From positions 1 through 19,050 of the forward strand of contig JBOGZD010000057.1 of NCBI GenBank assembly GCA_050697155.1: DNA of 19,050 nt. The letters run 5' to 3'. Source of the DNA: JBOGZD01 sp050697155 (GTDB lineage: Bacteria > Actinomycetota > Thermoleophilia > Solirubrobacterales > 70-9). A program made the translations under genes and the position numbers. The notes beneath the pieces are model-generated. The model had not been told where the DNA came from and did not search any database. It saw nothing but the letters and a program-made list of their open reading frames with translations. This document shows positions 8,243 through 14,455 of the stretch, piece by piece (the first letter of the stretch is position 1; the number at the start of each line of letters is the position of its first letter).

Positions 8243-10246
8243 CTACCTGGATCCGGGTAGAGGCGCGAGCGAGGACGCCGGGGAGGCGACACCGGCCTCG
8301 ATCCGGGCGCGCAGCCGGTCCACATCCGGCGCCGTGGCGGGGCGCAGGTCGACCACCGCGTCGAGGGCGGCGTTCGCGGCGACCGGGTCCCCCGCCTTGG
8401 TCTCGACCCGCGCCAGCAGCAGCCGGTGACGCCAGTTCGTCGGCTCCCGCTCGATCGCGTCCAGCGCGTCGGTGCGCGCCGCATCCGGGTCCTGGCGATA
8501 GAGCTCGACGTAGGCGCGCAGCGCGTAGGGCTCGGCGGCCCAGGGCTCGGCGGCGACGGCGTCGCCGGCGAGCTCCACGGCGCGGTCGGGGAGGCCGGCC
8601 AAGAAGACTTCCTCGGCGGCCCGCGCCCGGTTCGCGGTGACGATCCCCGGAATCTCGGCCGCGCCGGCGGCCACCGCCAGGGTGACGATCGCCACGCGCC
8701 CAAGGCTGAGGTGGCGACGACCGCGGACCGGCCGGGCCTGCGCGGCGGCGAGCACTCCGGCCCCGCCCAGCCCGAGCACCGCGAGCGCCGGGAAGTCCCA
8801 GGTCCAGTCGATCCCGGCGTGGACGACGAAGACCGAGTAGGCGGCGAGCAGGCCGGCCGAGGCTCCCGCTGCGCCCGGGGTCGCCGCGGTGCGATGACTG
8901 CGGATGGCTGCGACCAGCATCCAGCCGAGGAGGACGAGCAGCGCGACCAGCCCGGGCGCGCCTGTCTCGGCGAGGGTCTCGAGGTAGAGCGAGTGCGCGT
9001 CGCGCACCGCCTCGCCCTCGGCGACGTCGCGCTCCCACCAGAACTGAAACGACCCGGCGCCGATCCCGGTCACGGGGCTCGAGCCGAACGCCCCGAGCGC
9101 GGACCCCCAGAGCTCACCCCGGGAGCCGCCGAGATGTACCAGGCGACCGGCGGGATCGTCGTCGAGCTCGGGGTATCCGCCCTCGAACTCGTCTCCGGCC
9201 GTGCCCGCGAGGCTCGGGCCGAGCACCAGCGCGACCATCAGCGTAACCGCGACCGCGGCGATGCCGGCCGCGCGCGGCAGTCGAGGGATAACCGGTCGGG
9301 CATGAACGCGGTCGAGCCGCGAGCGCCGCGTGATCCGCGCCAGGCGGGCGCAGCCGATGCAGGCGACGACGAGGGCCGCCGCGACCACCCAGCCGCCCTC
9401 GGCCCCGTTGCCGTCGGCGATCGCGGGCTGGGTCCGGACGATGAGCACGACGGCCCCGGTCGCGGCGAGTGCGGCGGCGCCGTGCACCGCGACCGTTGCC
9501 CGGTGCCGGCCGGCGGCGAGCACGACCGCCAGCCCGAGCGCGAGGGACACCCAACCGGCCCGCGAGTAGGTGAGGTAGAGGGCGACCCCGGCCATCGGCA
9601 GCGCGGCCAGCGCCAGCGACCTGAGCTCCGTGCGGCGCGCATGCGCGCTCGCCGAGAGCCCGATCGCGAAGGCGATCGCGCACCATGATGCGACCGCGTT
9701 CCAGTAGCCGAGCGGGTAGGCGAGCCGGCTGCCGCCGAGCAGCTCGGGTGGCGCGAGGCCGTCGAACAGCTCCGGGCCGAGCCTGCTCGCGAGCGCCAGC
9801 GCCGGGACCAACAGCGCCGCCACCGCGAGCCCCGCTGCGGCGGCGCGCCAGAGGTCCGGCCGCAGCGCCAGCGCGGCGAGCGCGATCAGCCCGCCGTAGG
9901 CCAGCAGGCGGCCGAGCTCGGCGAAGGTGCGCCCGGCGCTCTCGGTCCCGAGCAGCCCGAGGGCGGTGATCGCGATCAGCGCCGCGAGGCCGGCGCCGGC
10001 GATCCGCAGATCCCGCGACGGCTGGGCTCGCGGCAGGACGCCGAACGCGATCCCCAGGGCCAGCAGCCACCATGCGGCGACGCCGACCTCCTGGCGCAGG
10101 ATCAGGTCGTAGCCGCCGCCGTCGATCGCGAGCCACAGGGGCAGCGCCGCGAACGCCCCCGTCGTCGCCCACAACGTCGCCACGGTCGGCGGAGCGGGCG
10201 TGCCGGGCCCCCGTCGCCTGGTCCGTGATCGCCTCTCCCTGGACAA
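8243..10246 (-). CDS. O-antigen ligase family membrane protein with C-terminal TPR domain
   Basis: A 667-residue protein. The first 530 residues carry about a dozen hydrophobic helices. Family signatures are YSRAGWVSLALGL (227-239), an arginine-bearing loop (GGSRGELWGSAL, 373-384) and GIGAGSFQFWWERD, then DAHSLYLETLAETGAPGL (416-433) with H418, the conserved histidine block of Wzy_C proteins. After the last helix (about 515-530), residues 540-650 form tetratricopeptide-like repeats (AEEVFLAGLPDRAVELAGDA, AEPYALRAYVELY, WRHRLLLARVETKAGD). The likely role is glycan ligation or polymerisation at the outer membrane face, with the TPR part binding a partner or acceptor. It is the first gene of the leftward operon. 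The TTG at 10246 has GGAG (10257-10254) at 7 bases spacing, which supports it. Polymerase or ligase cannot be decided. Confidence 0.88.
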   Translation of the reverse strand: MSRERRSRTRRRGPGTPAPPTVATLWATTGAFAALPLWLAIDGGGYDLILRQEVGVAAWWLLALGIAFGVLPRAQPSRDLRIAGAGLAALIAITALGLLGTESAGRTFAELGRLLAYGGLIALAALALRPDLWRAAAAGLAVAALLVPALALASRLGPELFDGLAPPELLGGSRLAYPLGYWNAVASWCAIAFAIGLSASAHARRTELRSLALAALPMAGVALYLTYSRAGWVSLALGLAVVLAAGRHRATVAVHGAAALAATGAVVLIVRTQPAIADGNGAEGGWVVAAALVVACIGCARLARITRRSRLDRVHARPVIPRLPRAAGIAAVAVTLMVALVLGPSLAGTAGDEFEGGYPELDDDPAGRLVHLGGSRGELWGSALGAFGSSPVTGIGAGSFQFWWERDVAEGEAVRDAHSLYLETLAETGAPGLVALLVLLGWMLVAAIRSHRTAATPGAAGASAGLLAAYSVFVVHAGIDWTWDFPALAVLGLGGAGVLAAAQARPVRGRRHLSLGRVAIVTLAVAAGAAEIPGIVTANRARAAEEVFLAGLPDRAVELAGDAVAAEPWAAEPYALRAYVELYRQDPDAARTDALDAIEREPTNWRHRLLLARVETKAGDPVAANAALDAVVDLRPATAPDVDRLRARIEAGVASPASSLAPLPGSR

Positions 10247-10304
10247 ATGCTGGCTCCAATTTCCGGCGGTGTGGCGCGAACGGCCCCGTCTCCGGTTATA
10301 TCCG

Positions 10305-10310
10305 CGATCA
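10305..10310 (-). promoter_or_regulatory. Candidate -10 element of the leftward polysaccharide operon
   Basis: TATAAC on the minus strand is one base from TATAAT. It would start a transcript near 10298, giving a leader of about 50 bases that includes the GGAG site before the TTG at 10246. No good -35 match is seen. The same few bases begin the repeat-rich leader of the divergent LPFTG gene, so the two units may be controlled together. Confidence 0.35.
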
Positions 10311-10313
10311 GGA

Positions 10314-10382
10314 GGGTAACCCTGGCTGTCGGTCGAATCAGGTAGGCTGGCTAAAAGCCAGGCAGTCTGGCTACCTAGCTCC
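10314..10382 (+). promoter_or_regulatory. Leader with alternative hairpins (possible bistable RNA)
   Basis: Three copies of CTGGCT (10322-10327, 10347-10352, 10367-10372) compete for a single AGCCAG (10356-10361). Pairing with the second copy gives a tight hairpin with loop AAA. Pairing with the third gives a hairpin with a 5-base loop (10362-10366). Pairing with the first extends to 7 bp (CCTGGCT with AGCCAGG). AGGTAG (10340-10345) can also close an outer stem with CTACCT (10371-10376). These alternatives exclude one another, as in attenuators and riboswitches. I do not recognise a known riboswitch class. It lies just ahead of the LPFTG protein gene. Confidence 0.4.
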
Positions 10383-10421
10383 GGGTAACCTCTTCAGATA
10401 ACCACTCCAGGTAACCACTCA
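10383..10421 (+). repeat. Three tandem 13-base repeats abutting a start codon
   Basis: The stretch reads as three consecutive 13-mers: GGGTAACCTCTTC (10383-10395), AGATAACCACTCC (10396-10408) and AGGTAACCACTCA (10409-10421). The last two share 11 of 13 bases. A fourth GGGTAACC stands apart at 10314-10321. The array ends exactly at the GTG (10422) of the LPFTG gene. Regularly spaced direct repeats of this size suggest an operator for an activator or repressor, or a translational control site; the register of 13 bases is a little over one helical turn. Confidence 0.7.
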
Positions 10422-10886
10422 GTGAATGGGCTAGCTCAACCGAAGATCATCGTCGTCCGGATCGGCTTTTTGGCCCTCGCCGGGGCGGCGGTGGCGCTTG
10501 CGCTCGGCGCGGCGCTGGCGGACTCGGCCGCCGCGCAGCAGCCGGCGATCTGCGACCAGTACCCGCAGCTCCCTCAGTGCGGGGGCAGTGAGGGCGCGGG
10601 TGGCGGTGGCGGTGGCGACGAGGGCAACCCGCTCGACCAGGGCCAGAGCCCCGCCAGCGACGAGGGCGCCGGGGCCGGTCCCGGCGCGTTCCCGGGTGCG
10701 GGCGGGCCGACCGCCGGCGCCGGGGGTGGAACCGGCGGCGAGCTTCCCTTCACCGGCTATCCGCTGACGCCCCTGCTGCTGATCCTGCTGATCCTGCTGG
10801 CCGCTGGGCTCATGATCCGCACCTATCTGGGCGCACGCGACCGTTGGCGCCTTCGCCACCACGACCCCCCATCGGCCACGGTTTAG
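10422..10886 (+). CDS. Small secreted protein with LPFTG sortase signal
   Basis: A 154-residue protein with a Sec-type signal peptide (basic start PKIIVVR, hydrophobic core about 13-30, likely cut after ADSAAA near residue 38). The mature part has two cysteines (C44, C53) and a long Gly/Ala/Pro/Asp-rich low-complexity stretch (54-106). It ends with a complete cell-wall sorting signal: LPFTG (108-112), a hydrophobic segment (about 115-132) and a basic tail RTYLGARDRWRLRHH. A sortase should cleave between Thr and Gly and link the protein to the cell wall. The function of the exposed part is unknown; the Gly-rich region looks like a spacer or a glycan carrier. Only a GTG at 10422 gives the full signal peptide; its ribosome site is weak (AGG, 10 bases away). 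It is divergent from the polysaccharide operon, so a role at the cell surface in anchoring or organising the glycan is plausible but unproven. Confidence 0.82.
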   Translation: MNGLAQPKIIVVRIGFLALAGAAVALALGAALADSAAAQQPAICDQYPQLPQCGGSEGAGGGGGGDEGNPLDQGQSPASDEGAGAGPGAFPGAGGPTAGAGGGTGGELPFTGYPLTPLLLILLILLAAGLMIRTYLGARDRWRLRHHDPPSATV

Positions 10887-10999
10887 CCCTCCGACCGAAG
10901 CCAGGCCACCGCAACCTCGGATGGGGTCGTGTGTTGCCGTTCACGGGGGCTACCCGGATTGGGTTAACGCTGGCCGATGAACGTGCGGTCGGTTCCCAC

Positions 11000-11028
11000 T
11001 TGCACCTTCCCGCTGACTCCCATAAGCT
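11000..11028 (+). promoter_or_regulatory. Candidate promoter for the sugar-phosphate transferase gene
   Basis: TTGCAC (11000-11005), a 17-base spacer and TAAGCT (11023-11028) resemble a -35/-10 pair; the -35 agrees with TTGACA only in its first three bases, and the -10 fits TANNNT. The transcript would carry a leader of about 150 bases containing the G-tract repeats. Confidence 0.3.
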
Positions 11029-11074
11029 TGGCCGACGAGCCAGTCCGGCTACGGGCGATTCCAATTGCCGAAAA

Positions 11075-11136
11075 GGGGTCAAAGGGGTCAAAGGGGTTTT
11101 CGTGGGGGAAGGGTCAAAGGGGTTTTCGTGGGGGAA
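11075..11136 (+). repeat. Tandem G-tract repeats (9 bp x2 and perfect 26 bp x2)
   Basis: GGGGTCAAA occurs twice in tandem (11075-11083, 11084-11092). A 26-base unit beginning GGGTCAAAGGGGTTTTCG and ending TGGGGGAA is then present as two identical, directly adjacent copies (11085-11110 and 11111-11136). Within 62 bases there are seven runs of three to five G separated by 2-7 bases, a plus-strand G-quadruplex pattern. Since 26 is not a multiple of three, the duplication was not under coding constraint. It sits about 50 bases before the start of the sugar transferase gene. Confidence 0.85.
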
Positions 11137-11186
11137 TTTCATCTACACCACTCGGGCCGCGGCGCCGACGATCGGTCGGAGGATGA

Positions 11187-12704
11187 GTGACGCCTAGCCC
11201 GACCACATCCGCCGAGACGACCACCGGCGTCGGCAGCGAGGATCGCGCCGGCATCGATTGGGGCTTCGTGCTCCCGCGGGACGCGCCCGCAGGCACGCGT
11301 GCGGCCTCCCCGCGCGCTCACACCGGCGCTCGGCACGAGCTGATCAGAAAGCGGGACGCGCTGTTCCGCCGGTCGCTCGCCACGGCAGACCTTCTCTCCG
11401 TGTCGCTGGCGCTGGTTGCGACAGCCGCGATCTTCGGCGATGGCCGGCTACGGCTCGGGGCGCTGATGGTGCCGCTTGCGTTCGTCGTCATCGTCAAGGC
11501 GATCGGCCTCTACGACCGCGACGAGCACCTCCTTCACAAGAGCACCCTGGACGAGGTGCCCGCCCTGTTCGGGCTCGCGACCCTCGGGGCGCTGGTCCTC
11601 TGGCTGCTCGACGGCTCGGTGATCGAGGGTACCCTCGAGCGGGGCCAGGTTCTGGGCGGGTGGATCGTGCTCTTCGTCCTGCTGCTCTGCCTGCGCGCGC
11701 TCGCGCGGGCGCTGGCCGGTCGGCTCGCGCCGGTTGAGCGATGCCTGCTGGTCGGCCACGAGAGCGCCGCGGCCTATCTGAAGCAGAAGCTCGCGATCAG
11801 CCCGGCGGTGAAGGCCGAGCTGGTTGGCGTGGTGCCGCTTCAGCCGCAGAACGGCGGCAGCGGCCATGAGGAGCTCCCTCACGAGCTCGGTCCGATGCTC
11901 GCCGAGCACGGGATCGATCGGGTGATCATGGCCACCGAGACCGAGGGACGGGACGATCTCCTCTACGCGATCCGGGGGCTGAAGTCGTACGGGGTGAAGG
12001 TAAGCGTGCTCCCCGAGGGATCGCGGATCGCGGGTTCCTCGGTCGAGCTCGACCACCTGCACGGGGTGACCCTGCTGGGAATGCGCCGGTTCGAGTTCAC
12101 GCGCTCATCGCGGATCGTCAAGCGCGCCTCCGACCTCATCGGCGCGGGCGCCGCGCTCACCCTGCTCTCACCGGTCTTCCTGATCGCGGCGATCGCGATT
12201 CGAATCGACTCACCGGGGCCGATCCTCTTCCGCCAGCGGCGCATAGGCCGGCACGGGGACGAGTTCGAGGTGCTCAAGTTCCGCAGCATGGTCGACGGCG
12301 CCGACGAGCGCAAGCTCGAGATCGAGCACCTCAACGAGGGGGCGACGGGCCTGTTCAAGATCACCCAAGACCCGCGGGTCACGCGGGTCGGCAGATGGAT
12401 CCGCCGCTGGCAGGTCGACGAGCTGCCGCAGCTGATCAACGTCCTGCGCGGCGAGATGTCGCTGGTCGGCCCGAGGCCGCTGATCCCCGAGGAGGATCGG
12501 CGGATCGAGGGCTGGTACAGGCGTCGCCTCGACGTGCCGCCGGGGATCACCGGCCACTGGCAGGTGCTCGGATCGTCGACCCGGATCCCGCTCGCCGAGA
12601 TGGTCAAGCTCGACTATCTCTACGTCGCGAACTGGTCGCTGTGGGGCGACATGCGGCTAGTGCTGAGGACGATCAGCTTCCTCGCCCGCCGCGGCGCCTG
12701 CTAG
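11187..12704 (+). CDS. Polyprenyl glycosylphosphotransferase (initiating sugar transferase)
   Basis: A 505-residue protein of the WbaP/WcaJ/CpsE type. It should transfer a sugar 1-phosphate from a UDP-sugar to undecaprenyl phosphate, the first membrane step of the repeat unit. The N-terminal half has hydrophobic segments at about 63-82, 91-107, 126-141 and 158-176, then a Rossmann-like CoA-binding-type region (about 185-300, CLLVGHESAAAYL). The C-terminal bacterial sugar transferase domain has its re-entrant helix at 316-340 (AGAALTLLSPVFLIAAIAI), then PGPILFRQRRIGRHG, KFRSM (364-368), the catalytic DELPQLINVLRGEMSLVGPRP region (D411, E412) and PGITGHWQV (452-460). The GTG start has GGAGG four bases upstream. 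Its long leader carries G-tract repeats. The sugar (glucose, galactose or another) is not determined. Confidence 0.93.
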   Translation: MTPSPTTSAETTTGVGSEDRAGIDWGFVLPRDAPAGTRAASPRAHTGARHELIRKRDALFRRSLATADLLSVSLALVATAAIFGDGRLRLGALMVPLAFVVIVKAIGLYDRDEHLLHKSTLDEVPALFGLATLGALVLWLLDGSVIEGTLERGQVLGGWIVLFVLLLCLRALARALAGRLAPVERCLLVGHESAAAYLKQKLAISPAVKAELVGVVPLQPQNGGSGHEELPHELGPMLAEHGIDRVIMATETEGRDDLLYAIRGLKSYGVKVSVLPEGSRIAGSSVELDHLHGVTLLGMRRFEFTRSSRIVKRASDLIGAGAALTLLSPVFLIAAIAIRIDSPGPILFRQRRIGRHGDEFEVLKFRSMVDGADERKLEIEHLNEGATGLFKITQDPRVTRVGRWIRRWQVDELPQLINVLRGEMSLVGPRPLIPEEDRRIEGWYRRRLDVPPGITGHWQVLGSSTRIPLAEMVKLDYLYVANWSLWGDMRLVLRTISFLARRGAC

Positions 12705-12750
12705 CTCAGTTCCGCCGACATCCTCGGCTACCGCCGCCGGTGTAGGTGGG

Positions 12751-14430
12751 TCACATGCGCTCGGGCGCCGAGACGCCGAGCAGGTCGAGGGTCCGGGCGA
12801 TCGAGCGCTTCGCGGCGACGCAGAGCGCGAGCCGCGCCGCCTCGGTGGCGGGCTCGGCCCCGACCACGCGGCAGTCGCGGTAGAAGGCGTGGAAGTCGGC
12901 GGCGGTCGCCGTCGCGTAGGCGCAGAGGCGATGCGGCGCGCGGCGCTCGGCGGCGACCCTCACCTCCTCGGGCAGCTCGAGCAGGCGGCGCACGAGCGCC
13001 CGCTCGGCGGGCTCGGCGTCGGCCTCGAGCGACGGATCGCCGGTCGCGCCCGCGCCGATCGCGCCCTCGTCGGCGCCGTCCGCGGCGGCGGGCGCGGCGC
13101 CTTCGGCGACCGCCTTGCGGAGGATGCTCGCGATCCGCGCGTGCGCGTACTGCACGTAGTAGACCGGGTTGTCCTGGGACGCCCGCCGGGCCAGCTCGAG
13201 GTCGAGATCGACCGCGGTGTCGTGGCTGCGCTGAAGCATCCAGAACCGGGCGGCGTCGACGCCGATGTCCGCGAGCAGCTCATCGAGGGTGACGAACTCG
13301 CCCGTACGCTTCGACATCCGCGTGCGCTCGCCCCGCTCGACCACGTTGACCAGCTGCATCAGCGGCGCCTCGTAGAGCTCCGGGTCGGCGCCGAAGGCGG
13401 CGAGCGCGGCCTTCATCCGCGGCACGTAGCCGTGGTGGTCGGCGCCCAGGGGGGTGATCAGGTGGTCGTAGCCGCGCTGGCGCTTGTCGCGGTGGTAGGC
13501 GATGTCCGCGGCGAAGTAGGTCGGCTCGCCGTCGGCGCGGATCAGCACCCGATCCTTGTCGTCGCCGAACTCGGTCGTCCGCAACCAGACCGCGTCCTCG
13601 CTCTCGTAGACGTGTCCGCGCTCGCGCAGCTCGGCGACCGCGGCCTCGACCCCGCCCGATGCGTAGAGGCCGCGCTCGGAGAACCAGCTGTCGTAGCGGA
13701 CGCGGAAGCGCTCGAGCGTCGCCGCGATGCGCACCCGCATCGCCTCCGTGCCCCGGCGGCCGAGCTCGTCGAGGTCGGCGGCCGAAGCGCCCGCCTCACG
13801 CAGCTCGGCGGCGAGCTCGGCCACGTACTCGCCTCGGTAGCCCCCCTCGGGCGGCTCGGTGCCCTCCAGCCGCGCGGCGATCGACTCGGCGAACAGGCGC
13901 ACCTGGCTGCCCGCATCGTTGAGGTAGTACTCGCGCTGCACCTCGTGCCCGCAGAACGCGAGCACGCGGGCGATCGAGTCGCCGTAGGCGGCGCCGCGCC
14001 CACCCGCCGCGGTCACCGGCCCGGTCGGGTTCGCGGACACGAACTCGACCAGGATCCGCTCCGGCGACTCGGCCGCGCCGGCGCCGAAGCGGTCGGCGGC
14101 GGCGAGCACCCGGTTCGTCGCTTCGCGGTGCCAGCGATCGGAGAGGAAGACGTTGAGGAAGCCGGGCCCGGCGACCTCGATCCGCTCGGCGTTCGGGCCG
14201 AGGCTCTCGGCGAGCGCCTCGCGCAGTCGCTCGGCGACCTCGCGGGGAGGCGAGCCAAGCGCCGGGGCGAGGACCATCGCGGCGTTGGTCGAGTAGTCCC
14301 CGAGCTGCGGCTTCGGCGGCCGCTCGAGCGTCAGCCTCGCCGCGGCCGCCTCGCCGTCGAGCGAGGCCGCGGCGCGCTCGACGCTCGCCCGCAGCGCCGA
14401 GACCGGGTCCGGGCTCCGCTCGCCGTCCAT
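12751..14430 (-). CDS. argS: Arginyl-tRNA synthetase lacking the HIGH signature
   Basis: A 559-residue class I synthetase that should charge tRNA-Arg with arginine. The N-terminal additional domain (about 7-98) shows PQLGDYSTNAAMVLA and IEVAGPGFLNVFLS. The catalytic core has VSANPTGP (131-138), but the expected H-x-G-H that follows is T-A-A-G (140-143), then GRGAAYGDSIARVL and REYYLNDAG. RMSKRTGEFVTLDEL (371-385) is the KMSKS-type loop. The DALR anticodon domain (NPVYYVQYAHARIASI onward) ends in the characteristic LGVSAPERM. Residues 441-472 are an Ala/Gly/Asp-rich insertion. The upstream ATG at 14745 would lie inside the divergent epimerase gene; the ATG at 14430 is 6 bases from TATATT and starts at the normal N-terminus. 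Family membership is clear; full activity is less certain because of the missing histidines. Confidence 0.93.
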   Translation of the reverse strand: MDGERSPDPVSALRASVERAAASLDGEAAAARLTLERPPKPQLGDYSTNAAMVLAPALGSPPREVAERLREALAESLGPNAERIEVAGPGFLNVFLSDRWHREATNRVLAAADRFGAGAAESPERILVEFVSANPTGPVTAAGGRGAAYGDSIARVLAFCGHEVQREYYLNDAGSQVRLFAESIAARLEGTEPPEGGYRGEYVAELAAELREAGASAADLDELGRRGTEAMRVRIAATLERFRVRYDSWFSERGLYASGGVEAAVAELRERGHVYESEDAVWLRTTEFGDDKDRVLIRADGEPTYFAADIAYHRDKRQRGYDHLITPLGADHHGYVPRMKAALAAFGADPELYEAPLMQLVNVVERGERTRMSKRTGEFVTLDELLADIGVDAARFWMLQRSHDTAVDLDLELARRASQDNPVYYVQYAHARIASILRKAVAEGAAPAAADGADEGAIGAGATGDPSLEADAEPAERALVRRLLELPEEVRVAAERRAPHRLCAYATATAADFHAFYRDCRVVGAEPATEAARLALCVAAKRSIARTLDLLGVSAPERM

Positions 14431-14436
14431 CGTCCG

Positions 14437-14446
14437 AATATAGATT
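14437..14446. promoter_or_regulatory. Overlapping divergent -10 elements for argS and the epimerase
   Basis: A 10-base AT island in a 25-base spacer serves both strands. On the minus strand TATATT (14442-14437) ends 6 bases before the argS ATG at 14430. On the plus strand TAGATT (14441-14446) ends 9 bases before the epimerase ATG at 14456. Neither gene has room for, or shows, a Shine-Dalgarno sequence, so both mRNAs are probably leaderless and the promoters overlap physically. Confidence 0.65.
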
Positions 14447-14455
14447 CCGGACACA

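Larger units (their letters stand above)
10887..11186. other. 300-base intergenic region with repeats and candidate promoter
   Basis: No convincing gene. Base composition is less GC-rich than the flanks. It holds a candidate promoter (11000-11028), a G-tract tandem repeat (11075-11136) and a ribosome site GGAGG (11178-11182) four bases before the GTG at 11187. A five-codon ATG frame at 11183 (M-S-D-A-stop) overlaps that start and could compete with it. A plus frame from 10844 to 11197 crosses the region but includes a non-triplet 26-base duplication, which argues against coding. Confidence 0.6.

Noticed and set aside
10260..10421. Known riboswitch (c-di-GMP, c-di-AMP or cobalamin class)
   Set aside because: I could not find the conserved core sequences of these classes; only stems and repeats are visible, so no class name is given.
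10844..11197. Plus-strand 117-codon frame after the LPFTG gene
   Set aside because: It starts inside the upstream gene, crosses a 26-base tandem duplication that is not a multiple of three, and ends in the ribosome-site region of the next gene. No domain is recognisable.
12705..12750. Bidirectional terminator between the sugar transferase and argS
   Set aside because: The 46-base gap is GC-rich but I could not find a stem of useful length or a T-run on either strand.
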